Shown in pieces: positions 1-8,757 of a stretch of 32,212 nt of DNA (the first letter of the stretch is position 1; every line of letters starts with the position of its first letter). The stretch covers positions 1-32,212 of the forward strand of contig PWVT01000298.1 in assembly GCA_003562195.1 (NCBI GenBank), given 5' to 3'. Below the pieces are notes generated by a model. The model was given only the letters and a program-made list of their open reading frames with translations, did not search any database and had not been told where the DNA came from. The position numbers were made by a program, and so were the translations under genes. The DNA comes from Phycisphaeraceae bacterium (GTDB lineage: Bacteria; Planctomycetota; Phycisphaerae; Phycisphaerales; SM1A02).

Positions 1-539
1 AGCATGCGGCTGGCGGAAATCTGGCGGCTCGTTTCAGACTCATCGGAGACCGGTATCGGCGAGAGTGAATCATTGACGAACACGATATCATACCCTTTGT
101 CCTTGGCCTCACGCTCGATTGCATCCTTGATGCTGGAGTAGATTCGGCGGAGTGTAGCGGCCTTTTTCACATCAATTTTGCGCCTTCCCCACTCCACGAA
201 TGCACGGTACTCGTGACTGGCCAAGGCGAGCTTATTGAGCAACTCCTGATGCTGCTCGCTACCAGGCGTGTACACCTCGAGTTCCTCTTCCAACGCATCA
301 ATGGCCTTGGCGCGACGGTCACCATCGCGTTGCAACTCGTCAGCCATTTTCGTCAGATCTTCATCAGCGGCAGTCCGTTCTTCAAGCTGGTTGAACACGC
401 GCTCGAGGTCAACCGTGGCCACGATTGCCGGTTTCATGTTGGCGATATTCCGCAGCGCCACGGATTGGTAGCCGGCGAAGCTTACGAACATGGCTGCCAT
501 CAGCAGCATTGGGAGATTGAGAATCTTGTTGCGGGTCAT
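1..539 (-). CDS. OmpH/Skp-like periplasmic chaperone family protein, C-terminus cut by window edge
   Basis: Reverse-strand translation from ATG at 539 gives MTRNKILNLPMLLMAAMFVSFAGYQSVALRNIANMKPAIVATVDLERVFNQLEERTAADEDLTKMADEL...KAATLRRIYSSIKDAIEREAKDKGYDIVFVND. N-terminal hydrophobic segment, coiled-coil and the Skp-like 'VDLERVFN...ERE..GYDIV' pattern. Open at the window start, so absent from the ORF track. Confidence 0.8.
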   Translation of the reverse strand, partial: MTRNKILNLPMLLMAAMFVSFAGYQSVALRNIANMKPAIVATVDLERVFNQLEERTAADEDLTKMADELQRDGDRRAKAIDALEEELEVYTPGSEQHQELLNKLALASHEYRAFVEWGRRKIDVKKAATLRRIYSSIKDAIEREAKDKGYDIVFVNDSLSPIPVSDESETSRQISASRM

Positions 540-562
540 TGGCGTAGTGCTCCTTCCGGGAA

Positions 563-1228
563 TCAGCGTGAGGCGTTGCCCGCACGATAAGCATTGTTCA
601 TGCGTTCGATGAGGTTATTGGTGATATCAATCGCAGGATTGGTGTACAGCATGACTCTGGCAAGCATCTGCTGTTCGATCTGCGCGGTGCGCGAGGCGCG
701 TGACTCCGGATTGATCATCAGTTCACCCTGGCCGTCATCAACCAACACCAGGTCATATCCCTCGGTTTCCGCAAGTTGGTTGATCGCCCTCTTGGTGACG
801 CGGTACAAATCCTGCAGGATCAGCGCCTGCTCGAGGTCCACCTGATCGCTGGTGAACTCCATCCATGCTCGATAGCGAAGCTCCTCATACACCAATCGCT
901 CTTCAATGGCGTCTGCTTCAGGCGTCAAGTCAGGGTTCTCAATCGATTGGCGACGAAGCTGATCGTGCTCCTGGCCCAAACGGCGAATTTCTGTTTCGCG
1001 CTTCTCTCGTTCAGCGTTGATGGCTGTCCCCATGTTCCGAAGGTCCATCTCCGCTTCGCTACGCTGAGCAAGTCCTTCAAGCACGGCGGGGAGGTTGACG
1101 ACGGCAACAGTCGCTGGGTTCGCAGGAGAGGTTATCCGGTTTGCGCCTGCCTGATACGCAACAATACTCAGCAGAACCGCGATCAGTACGACCGCCGAGA
1201 CGTTCAAATTCTTCTTCATTGATTTCAT
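563..1228 (-). CDS. OmpH/Skp-like family protein (tandem paralogue of the preceding gene)
   Basis: 221-aa ORF with N-terminal TM/signal segment, 'ATVAVVNLPAVLEGLAQRSEAEMDLRNMGTAINAEREKRETEI...' coiled coil and 'AINQLAETEGYDLVLVDD', matching the architecture of the adjacent OmpH-like gene. Confidence 0.8.
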   Translation of the reverse strand: MKSMKKNLNVSAVVLIAVLLSIVAYQAGANRITSPANPATVAVVNLPAVLEGLAQRSEAEMDLRNMGTAINAEREKRETEIRRLGQEHDQLRRQSIENPDLTPEADAIEERLVYEELRYRAWMEFTSDQVDLEQALILQDLYRVTKRAINQLAETEGYDLVLVDDGQGELMINPESRASRTAQIEQQMLARVMLYTNPAIDITNNLIERMNNAYRAGNASR

Positions 1229-1307
1229 GGGACATTCCTATGGCACGGGGAGCTGGCATTCTACGATCCGGCTGCAAAAAAAGGTCGTCTTGAACTGTCC
1301 TTTTCCG

Positions 1308-3737
1308 CTAAAACGGAAGTTCCGCGCTGAAACTCAGCACCTGGGTCTCGTCGCCACGTTCCTTGAGAATCGGGAAGCCAAGGTCGAAGGCGATGGGCAC
1401 CGGCCCGAATTGCGGAATGTAAAGCCGAACGCCCGTCCCGATCGAAACACGATAGTCATCGAAGCCCACGCTGTCCGTCACCGTACCGGTATCAATAAAC
1501 ACGACACCGGTCACCTGCTCACCGAACAGCGGAAACTCGTACTGCGCACCGGCAAAGAACATCCATTCCCCACCGATCGGATCGTTGCTTGGTTCGCCCG
1601 TATCGTTGCGAATGCCTTTCGGGCTGACTTCGCGGAAGCGAAATCCGCGGAATGTTCGACCACCACGGTAGTAGCGTTCATACGTTGGAGCACGGCCCCC
1701 GAAGATATACCCCGCCTCCGTGTTCAGCCGCAAGGTTGAGCGTCTGCCGAGGAAGTCCTCCGTTACTGTCAGGAACACGGTGTACTCGGCTCCGATATTG
1801 TTGAAGCCGTAATCGCCGCCGAACGCACCAATGCGATCGTACGACATCTGGAAACGACTGCCGCGACCGGGGCGGGTGATTGTGGTGACTGTCGAACGAG
1901 TGAAGGTCATCCCCAACGCCGTGAGCAGGTCGGGACCGGCATCACGAAACAGCTCCGATGGCGCAAAGGGTGCGATGCTGGTCAACTCGACATGCTCGAC
2001 ACGCGAACGCACGCCGACACTCCAGACATCACCAAGCCGACGGCTGAGACCGGCATTCGCAGTCAGCCGTTCCTCGTCGTATCGACGGAAGAACCGCTGT
2101 TGGTACGAGCCGCCGAGATTGAGTGAATACTCCGAATCAAGCAGATGCGGCTCGGTAAAATTGATGGCGTATTGGAAAATCTCATTGCCAGGGCGAAACG
2201 CCATGGAGAATCGTTGGCCAGCTCCACGAAAGGCACGGCCTCGAAGAAGATCACCGATGGATGCAGGGGTGTCGGCGATATCGAAGTTGTCCTGTCGCAG
2301 TGAGATTTCACCGAAAAGCCCAGAGTCCGAACCCACGGCCACGCCGAAATTGACTGAGCCAGTATTCCGCTCGCGCACTTCAACCAGGATATCGCGGACT
2401 TCTGAGTCATCATCTTCAATGTCCGACTCTCGCGGTGGCTGTGCTGTGATTCGAACATCGCCGAACAGTCTCGTATCTGCGATGCGCCGTCGTGTGCGCT
2501 CAAGCTCTGTCGCGTCCAGTGGGCGACCGGGTTGCAGACGCACATGCCTCCGAATCACGCGATCACGCGTCAGGAAATTGCCTTGGACATCGACCAGTCC
2601 CACGCGAGTCGGGCGACCTTCGTCAATTTCCATCAGCAAGTCGACTTGTGCTTCTCCAGGGACGTGTAACTCAATGATTTCAACACGTTGCCGTCGCTGC
2701 ACCGGGTAATAGCCAAGCCGCCCGTAGGCCTCCTCTACGGCCTCAACAGAGCGGCGGAGTCGGTCACGCGAATAGACATCGCCGGGCCGAATATCGAGCA
2801 ACGCGGCAATCTGTTCTGCTGCGAACACGCGCAACGGTTCACCATCAACCAGTCTGGCCGTGCGAACGCTTCGCAAGGTGTACAGCGGTCCCTCATCAAT
2901 GAGAAACGTCACCGCAGCTTCGCCATGGTCTGGTGAAAGCTGAACGTGCCGATCCACACGCACCTCAAGATACCCGCGATCGCGGTAGTAGGAGGAAATG
3001 GCCGATACGTCTTCGATCAGACGATCTTCGTCAAGCTCACCACGCCGCAACGCCAGAATCGCTGTTCTGGTGGAGATTTCCCGATGCAGCAGGCGATCTT
3101 CAAATGCTTCATTGCCTTGAAACTCGATGGAGCGAATCCGGACGCGTGGGCCTTCGATGATTCGGAAGATCAGTATGCCGGATTGCTCAAGTTCAGAATC
3201 GTCAACGAGTACCGTGGCAAGATAGTGGCCACGTTCTCGATATGCCGTCTGAATCGAGCGCACTGCGTGTTGCACAAGGTAGTCATCGCGCGGGCTGCCG
3301 CGCATCAATCGTACGACTGCGAGCAGATCCTGATCGGAGATCAAGGTGTTGCCGACAACCTGGATTTCGGCGATCAGGGGCTGTTCGACCACCTGGAAGA
3401 TGACGCGGACCGTGCCATCGTCAAGCACTTCCGCCTCTGCTGTAATAGTGGCAAAGCGACCGAGCTGATCCAACCGGGCGACATCATCGCGAATCGTTTG
3501 CTCACTATATGCTTGTCCGACAGCAGTTCGTATATTGTTCAGCACCAATTGTTGGGGCACCTGCTGCAGCCCGTGGACAGTGACGTCGGAGATTGGCCGA
3601 TCGACAAGATCCGCGTCGGGTGCCGGTTGTGAGTATGCATTGGTCACACACACAAGCACCGCAAAGATGACGAGGAGGTGTACAACGCCGGGCAAGCGAT
3701 GAACTGCGCAAATAGTGGCAGGTGTGTGCAGCGCCAT
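1308..3737 (-). CDS. bamA: Outer membrane protein assembly factor BamA (POTRA repeats plus Omp85 barrel)
   Basis: 809 aa with signal peptide, repeated POTRA-like segments (e.g. 'EGPRVRIRSIEFQGNEAFEDRLL', 'RVGLVDVQGNFLTRDRVIRRHVRLQPGRPLD') and a C-terminal surface-antigen barrel ('YYRGGRTFRGFRFREVSPKG', 'FIDTGTV', 'GTGVRLYIPQFGPVPIAFDLGFPI'). Confidence 0.93.
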   Translation of the reverse strand: MALHTPATICAVHRLPGVVHLLVIFAVLVCVTNAYSQPAPDADLVDRPISDVTVHGLQQVPQQLVLNNIRTAVGQAYSEQTIRDDVARLDQLGRFATITAEAEVLDDGTVRVIFQVVEQPLIAEIQVVGNTLISDQDLLAVVRLMRGSPRDDYLVQHAVRSIQTAYRERGHYLATVLVDDSELEQSGILIFRIIEGPRVRIRSIEFQGNEAFEDRLLHREISTRTAILALRRGELDEDRLIEDVSAISSYYRDRGYLEVRVDRHVQLSPDHGEAAVTFLIDEGPLYTLRSVRTARLVDGEPLRVFAAEQIAALLDIRPGDVYSRDRLRRSVEAVEEAYGRLGYYPVQRRQRVEIIELHVPGEAQVDLLMEIDEGRPTRVGLVDVQGNFLTRDRVIRRHVRLQPGRPLDATELERTRRRIADTRLFGDVRITAQPPRESDIEDDDSEVRDILVEVRERNTGSVNFGVAVGSDSGLFGEISLRQDNFDIADTPASIGDLLRGRAFRGAGQRFSMAFRPGNEIFQYAINFTEPHLLDSEYSLNLGGSYQQRFFRRYDEERLTANAGLSRRLGDVWSVGVRSRVEHVELTSIAPFAPSELFRDAGPDLLTALGMTFTRSTVTTITRPGRGSRFQMSYDRIGAFGGDYGFNNIGAEYTVFLTVTEDFLGRRSTLRLNTEAGYIFGGRAPTYERYYRGGRTFRGFRFREVSPKGIRNDTGEPSNDPIGGEWMFFAGAQYEFPLFGEQVTGVVFIDTGTVTDSVGFDDYRVSIGTGVRLYIPQFGPVPIAFDLGFPILKERGDETQVLSFSAELPF

Positions 3738-3786
3738 GAGAATCCGGGAGCATACCGGCGGGATGCAGAGTCAACAAGGCGAATGC

Positions 3787-3794
3787 GTTTCGTG
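3787..3794. repeat. Left copy of an 8-bp target-site duplication (GTTTCGTG) flanking palindromic element copy 1
   Basis: GTTTCGTG at 3787-3794 is repeated exactly at 3893-3900, abutting both ends of the inverted-repeat element. Confidence 0.8.
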
Positions 3795-3892
3795 GGTACT
3801 GGTACAGTTTGAAAGTGGAACAGGCCTCTGGCCTGTAGATACGTTCCTCAGGCGGGACGCCTGTGCCACCGGATTCAAACTGTACCAGTACG
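3795..3892 (+). mobile_element. MITE-like non-autonomous palindromic element, copy 1 (98 bp)
   Basis: Ends GGTACTGGTACAGTTTGAA...TTCAAACTGTACCAGTACG (18/19 bp inverted repeat). Internal hairpins ACAGGCC-TCT-GGCCTGT (3820-3836) and CAGGCG-GGA-CGCCTG (3849-3863). Flanked by 8-bp direct repeats. Homologous to the element at 30078-30176. Confidence 0.82.
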
Positions 3893-3900
3893 GTTTCGTG
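3893..3900. repeat. Right copy of 8-bp target-site duplication (GTTTCGTG), element copy 1
   Basis: Exact match to 3787-3794. Confidence 0.8.
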
Positions 3901-3945
3901 CAACCGCATGGACTTTTGCGCCGTGACACGGTTCAATGGCTGCAA

Positions 3946-5019
3946 ATGAATGTCATGTCTCTCAATGAGCTTGCTGAACGGATCGGCGCTCGCGTGCTTG
4001 GTGACGGCTCGCGGAACGTTTCTCGCTGCGCTTCGATCGAGAAAGCGGGGTCTGATGAAGTCGCATTTGTTGCCAATGCCAAGTATGCCCGTTTTCTCAA
4101 CAGCACGAAAGCCGCAGCAGTGTTGGTGGATGCGGCTGTCGCTCAAGACCCACGAACGCCGAAGTCACTGACCAAACTGGTTGCGGATGACCCGTACTTT
4201 GCCTTTCGCAATGCATTGATCGAACTCAACGGCCAGCGCACGCATCCAACACCGCTGGATGCCGATGCACAGTTTGCCGATGGCAAAATCAGCCCGCGGG
4301 CGGCGATTCATCCCGAGGCCGTTGTCGGCCGTGATACCATCATTCATCCCTTTGCCACGGTCGAACGAGGCGCACGGATTGGCAACGGGTGCGTGTTGTA
4401 TCCGGGTGCGTATGTGGGGGAAGAGGCCGTGGTCGGTGATGAGTGTCTGCTGTTTCCCAACGTGACGATCTACGACCGCTGCGTGCTCGGGAACCGCGTG
4501 ACGCTCCATTCCAGCACCGTCGTGGGGCAGGATGGATTCGGCTATGCCACGCACAAGGGCGCGCATCACAAAATTCCGCAAACAGGCATCGTGGTCATTG
4601 AAGACGATGTTGAACTCGGTGCTGGTTGCGCGATCGAACGCTCTGCGATGGGGCAGACGAGAATCGGGGCGGGAACCAAGTTTGCCGACCTGATCTCTAT
4701 TGGACATGGTTGTGACATCGGCAAGCATTGCCTTTTTGTTTCCTTTGTCGGCGTGTCCGGGTCCGTGGAAGTCGGCAACTATGTCGTGCTCGGCGGGCAA
4801 GTCGGTGTGACCGGCCACCTCAAGATCGGCGACGGAGTGCAGGCGATGGCAAGAAGTGCCATCGTGCGTGATGTCCCGGCAGGGGCCAAGGTCGGCGGAG
4901 CACCGGCCGTCCCGGCGGAGATCGCCCGGCGAAATGTCATGGCGTCAGTCGATCTGCACAAACTGGTCAAACGGGTGCGCGACTTGGAACGCCAACTCGA
5001 GATTTCGAAAACTCAATAG
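3946..5019 (+). CDS. lpxD: UDP-3-O-acylglucosamine N-acyltransferase LpxD
   Basis: MNVMSLNELAERIGARVLGDGS... is the canonical LpxD N-terminus, followed by hexapeptide (LbH) repeats ('RIGNGCVLYPGAYVGEEAVVGDECLLFPNVTIYDRCVLGNRVTLHSSTVVGQDGFGYA'). The track ORF begins at 3715 but its first 77 codons read through the palindromic element; start at 3946 or 3955 preferred. Confidence 0.93.
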   Translation: MNVMSLNELAERIGARVLGDGSRNVSRCASIEKAGSDEVAFVANAKYARFLNSTKAAAVLVDAAVAQDPRTPKSLTKLVADDPYFAFRNALIELNGQRTHPTPLDADAQFADGKISPRAAIHPEAVVGRDTIIHPFATVERGARIGNGCVLYPGAYVGEEAVVGDECLLFPNVTIYDRCVLGNRVTLHSSTVVGQDGFGYATHKGAHHKIPQTGIVVIEDDVELGAGCAIERSAMGQTRIGAGTKFADLISIGHGCDIGKHCLFVSFVGVSGSVEVGNYVVLGGQVGVTGHLKIGDGVQAMARSAIVRDVPAGAKVGGAPAVPAEIARRNVMASVDLHKLVKRVRDLERQLEISKTQ

Positions 5020-5023
5020 ATGC

Positions 5024-6235
5024 TCAGCCGTGACCTGACGGTGCGCGAGCGCCGCGTTCTGCGGCAAGCGCAAGGAGTGGTATCGCATCATCATCCGACA
5101 TGCGAAGCTCACGCCTCGGCACGGTGTCGCGGGATAATCCAGCGTTCTCAATGGCCACCAGCAGACCGATGCAAAACGCAGTGAGAATCCAGCCAGTCCC
5201 GCCTGCACTGAGCAGTGGCAGTGCGATGCCCTTTGTCGGTGCGGTGCCGGTGACCACAGCAAGATTGATCAACGCCTGCAAGCCGATCGTCAGCAGAATG
5301 CCAAGGCCGAGCAATCGCGAAAACGGCGATGCAGTTCGACGAATGATCGACAGCCCGCAGAGCAGCAGTCCCGCGTACAGCACGATGACCAGCGCAGCCC
5401 CAACGATGCCCAGTTCTTCACAGATGATGGCGTAAATGAAGTCTGTGGTGGCTTCAGGCAGGTAACCGAACTTCTGCACGCTGTTGCCCAGCCCACGACC
5501 GGCAAGCCCGCCACCACTGACGGCAGCCATGGATTGCAGCACGTGATAGCCGATGCCTTGGGGGTCTTGATACGCATCAAAAAATGCAGTGATGCGATTG
5601 CGGCGATATGCACTGGTCGCCACCGCCGCCACGAACAGGAACGCACCGATGGGTATCAGCATCGCCGCCTGCCAGACTTTCGTACCAGCAGCGACGAGCA
5701 TGCACACTGCAACGGCCCCAATCAGTACGGCGGTGCCGAGGTCTTCATTGCCGATCAACGCGCAGATGATGACGACCAGAATCATCGGGGGTAGAAAACC
5801 CGTTGTGAATCGGCCCATCGCTCCAGCCCGCCGTGCAGCGTGCCACGCAAGGACGAACAGTAATCCCCACTTTGCGATTTCGCTCGGCTGGAAGCCCAGT
5901 GGCCCCAACTCCACCCACCGCTTGGCGCCATTGACCTCTCGGCCGATGCCCGGTACGTGCACCAGCAGCAACAGCACAACGGAGGCGAGGACAATCCACG
6001 GAATCGGCGACGCTAGGCCGCGCGCGTGGTAAATCCGCTCAACCGGGACCGTCGTACCAATCAGCAGCATCGCAACGGCCAACATCGCCAGCATCATCGG
6101 CCTGCCGAGCAACACATCGCTGACGGTGATGGATCGCGACGAGTCGATGGAAAGCCCGGCTGAATTGACCATGATCACGCCGAACATCAACAGCGTGATC
6201 GCGATGAGAATCAATGCATGGCCGGGGCGCAACAT
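5024..6235 (-). CDS. ftsW: FtsW/RodA/SpoVE (SEDS) family peptidoglycan polymerase, FtsW-like
   Basis: 403 aa multi-TM with SEDS motifs 'GAKRWVELGPLGFQPSEIAKWGLL', 'NEDLGTAVLIGAV', 'GRGLGNSVQKFGYLPEATTDFIYAIICEELG', 'ALPLLSAGGTGW'. FtsW versus RodA subtype not certain. Confidence 0.88.
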   Translation of the reverse strand: MLRPGHALILIAITLLMFGVIMVNSAGLSIDSSRSITVSDVLLGRPMMLAMLAVAMLLIGTTVPVERIYHARGLASPIPWIVLASVVLLLLVHVPGIGREVNGAKRWVELGPLGFQPSEIAKWGLLFVLAWHAARRAGAMGRFTTGFLPPMILVVIICALIGNEDLGTAVLIGAVAVCMLVAAGTKVWQAAMLIPIGAFLFVAAVATSAYRRNRITAFFDAYQDPQGIGYHVLQSMAAVSGGGLAGRGLGNSVQKFGYLPEATTDFIYAIICEELGIVGAALVIVLYAGLLLCGLSIIRRTASPFSRLLGLGILLTIGLQALINLAVVTGTAPTKGIALPLLSAGGTGWILTAFCIGLLVAIENAGLSRDTVPRRELRMSDDDAIPLLALAAERGARAPSGHG

Positions 6236-6277
6236 GGCGTGTTCATCGGCAACGCCTTCAGTTACCCCGTAGTTTTG

Positions 6278-6309
6278 CCGCTTGTGGCTTTGCGCGAAGC
6301 CACAAGCGG
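6278..6309 (-). terminator. Strong hairpin (13-bp perfect stem, 6-nt loop) just downstream of the prpD-like gene; putative terminator lacking a clear U-tract
   Basis: CCGCTTGTGGCTT-TGCGCG-AAGCCACAAGCGG lies 7 nt beyond the minus-strand stop at 6317. No T-run on the transcribed side. Confidence 0.5.
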
Positions 6310-6316
6310 TACTGAC

Positions 6317-7879
6317 TCACTCGAATGCGCCGCGATCGACAATCTGAAAATCATGCAACGATCGCAATTCGTCTGCGCCAGCGTTACCAATCTCGTTGAA
6401 CCGGTTGATCACTGGGATCGGGCTTTCCAGAGCAAGTTCACCGAGAAGTTTGAACTTGGTTTCGAGGATGCCATGCAGATCAGCCGTGCTGTTACGGGCG
6501 TGACCGGCGGGGTACATGACCATGCCGCTGTCATAATCCTTGCCATCTGCGGTGATGACGATGGAGGTGGGGATGCCGTCGGGGTACTTCTCATCGTACT
6601 CTTGGCCGCCGTGAACGAAGGTGATCTTCTCCATCAGCGCCCGTGTTTCCGGGTGCATGATGGCGTCCGGGCCGTAGTCGTAAGGACTGAGCATCAACGT
6701 CTTCCAGAAGGCATCGGTGCCTCCATCGGTCTGCAACTGGCCGGCCTTGGCGGCTTCGACGGCTTTGCGCAGCTTGGTGGAGACGATATAGACCATGGAG
6801 TGGTCAGCACTTTGCCGGGTGCGCGGGTCGCGCTTGGCAGGGTCGCCGATGATGCCAAACGCCGGTTCATACGCGACGATCTTGATCGTCTCAATCTTCT
6901 CCGGCTGCTGCAGAATCGCAGGATTCTCAGCGATGAGGTCAATCAGGCCCTGAAGTGCACCGGCTGATTGGTGTTCATACAGCCCCAGCTTGAAGTGCAT
7001 GCCCATCACGGCAAAGTCATCACCCGAGTGTGACAGCACCAGATCAAACGGACTTTCATCATCGCTTCGCGTTGGCTCGAACTGCCGCCAGATCGCTTCG
7101 GGGTTGCGGAAGATGTCCTTCGGGCCGATGAAGCCGGCCATTGCCCGCTTCATGCACAGCACGGCTGCCTCGGTTGAGATCGCGGCTGAGGCGCCTTTGG
7201 AATCAGAAAGCTGCTTGCCGGCCCGGATCGCGCGCCAGGGGATGTAGTGCGCGACGAACATGCCGATGGCGTGTTCGATCTGCTCCGGCGTGGCGCCAAG
7301 CATCGCGCCGTACGTGGCCGCGGAACCGATGGCACCATGGACGACGTGGTCGATCTTGTATGACTTCAAGCTGAACACCTCAGCCAGACGACCGCGGATT
7401 TCATCAAGGCACACCATGCCTCGCAAGGCAAACGCGCCATCCTTGCCGCCCAGTTGGGCGGCTGCGATGGCAACAGGGTAAAAGTCATTGTGGCCGAACT
7501 CACCTGCGGTGTGTCCCAGCGCGGGGTTATAGCCGAAATTGGTGCCGTTGGAATCCCACTCGCGCACGGCTGAACTGTTGGCGACGATGGCCTTCTCCGG
7601 CACGACAGGTGTAGTTGAGCCGAGAACTGTGGCGCCGGTGTTGGCTGGATAGGTGAGCGCTTCGTTTCGTAGCAGCGTCGGGGCGTTCGTGCCGAGCGCG
7701 AGCGCCGACATGCCGCAGAGCATGCTGTCGGTGTAAAACAGCACGGTGCGGTCGAGTACTGCTTGCGACGGTTCACCGATGCTACCGGAGAGAAAATCAC
7801 AGGCAAACTTGCCGATGCCCAAGGCCTGATTGGTATCGCGGGACAGTGTCACGGACGATGTTGATGTAGTTGTGGTCAT
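6317..7879 (-). CDS. MmgE/PrpD family protein (2-methylcitrate dehydratase-like)
   Basis: '...FLSGSIGEPSQAVLDRTVLFYTDSMLCGMSALALGTNAPTLL...GATVLGS...REWDSNGTNFGYN...AGEFGHNDFYPVAIAAAQLGG...' is typical of the MmgE/PrpD fold. Preferred start MTTTTSTSSV at 7879; the track ORF extends to 8041 and would overlap the divergent kinase ORF. Confidence 0.87.
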   Translation of the reverse strand: MTTTTSTSSVTLSRDTNQALGIGKFACDFLSGSIGEPSQAVLDRTVLFYTDSMLCGMSALALGTNAPTLLRNEALTYPANTGATVLGSTTPVVPEKAIVANSSAVREWDSNGTNFGYNPALGHTAGEFGHNDFYPVAIAAAQLGGKDGAFALRGMVCLDEIRGRLAEVFSLKSYKIDHVVHGAIGSAATYGAMLGATPEQIEHAIGMFVAHYIPWRAIRAGKQLSDSKGASAAISTEAAVLCMKRAMAGFIGPKDIFRNPEAIWRQFEPTRSDDESPFDLVLSHSGDDFAVMGMHFKLGLYEHQSAGALQGLIDLIAENPAILQQPEKIETIKIVAYEPAFGIIGDPAKRDPRTRQSADHSMVYIVSTKLRKAVEAAKAGQLQTDGGTDAFWKTLMLSPYDYGPDAIMHPETRALMEKITFVHGGQEYDEKYPDGIPTSIVITADGKDYDSGMVMYPAGHARNSTADLHGILETKFKLLGELALESPIPVINRFNEIGNAGADELRSLHDFQIVDRGAFE

Positions 7880-7957
7880 GAGATGCGCCAGTTTAGCAGG
7901 AACCGGTATTTCGGTGCCCGACTTGCCTGGAGAGGCATGTAGATTTACAACTCTTGG

Positions 7958-8731
7958 ATGCACCGATTGTGGGTCCACCATTCGTTCGCTGAACCCATGG
8001 CAGCGAGCGGGCTGAATAGCTATGACGCGATCATTCGCCAACTGAACGGTGCTTCAGCGCACATCGGTCACGGTGTCGTGGTTCTGCAAACCCAACTGAC
8101 GTTGAATGAGGTCGTAGTGCCGGTGTTTTTCAAACGGTATTTCGAACCCGAGGCGTCACTACGTTTCCTGGGACGAGTTTCCAAAGCCCGTCGGGAAACC
8201 AGGAGCTACGACACATTTGCTTCGATTGATATCCGTTGCCCACAGTGGGTGGCGTGTGGCGAGGATCGTGATGCGATGGGCCGGTTACGTAGTGCATTCA
8301 TCATCACTGTGGCCGTTCCGGGTGCAATGATGCTCGATCAATACATCCGGAAGTATTGTGCAGAGAAGACATGTCATCGTGTGCAACAAACACGTCGGAG
8401 ACTGATTGAGCAACTTGCAGCGCAAGTGCGAAACGCGCATGAACAGGGATTCTTTCACAATGATTTGCACTGGCGGAACATCATCATCAATGGTCCGGAA
8501 GACGAGCCGCTGGTCTGGTGGATCGACTGCCCGCGCGGTCGGTTTCGACGTCGGTCAATTCTCAAGCATCACTTTCGCATCAAAGACCTTGCTTGCCTTG
8601 ATCGAACAGCAATCGAACTGTGTACGCGACGTGAGCGGCTGCGATTCCTCGTCAGGTACTTGGGCCGTGGAAAGAGTTTGCTGCGACGCTTTGCTCGGGA
8701 TGTCGATGCCTATCGCAAGCGACGTTGGTAG
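7958..8731 (+). CDS. Lipopolysaccharide kinase (WaaP/InaA, Kdo-kinase-like) family protein
   Basis: 257 aa. Kinase-like catalytic motif 'HEQGFFHNDLHWRNIIINGPEDEPLVWWIDCPRGRF' and upstream 'VFFKRYFEP...RETRSYDTF'. The start could be 7997. Confidence 0.8.
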   Translation: MHRLWVHHSFAEPMAASGLNSYDAIIRQLNGASAHIGHGVVVLQTQLTLNEVVVPVFFKRYFEPEASLRFLGRVSKARRETRSYDTFASIDIRCPQWVACGEDRDAMGRLRSAFIITVAVPGAMMLDQYIRKYCAEKTCHRVQQTRRRLIEQLAAQVRNAHEQGFFHNDLHWRNIIINGPEDEPLVWWIDCPRGRFRRRSILKHHFRIKDLACLDRTAIELCTRRERLRFLVRYLGRGKSLLRRFARDVDAYRKRRW

Positions 8732-8757
8732 CGATGCCAGCCGGTCGTGGCAGTCAA

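Noticed and set aside
2946-3632. 228-aa plus-strand ORF inside bamA
   Set aside because: Antisense to bamA POTRA-coding sequence; no recognisable family.
3849-3863. Hairpin CAGGCGGGACGCCTG considered as a stand-alone terminator for bamA or lpxD
   Set aside because: Both genes start, rather than end, here, and the hairpin is an integral part of the repeated element.
7879-8041. N-terminal 54-residue extension of the PrpD-like ORF
   Set aside because: Overlaps the start of the divergent kinase ORF and lacks family similarity; start at 7879 fits the family better.
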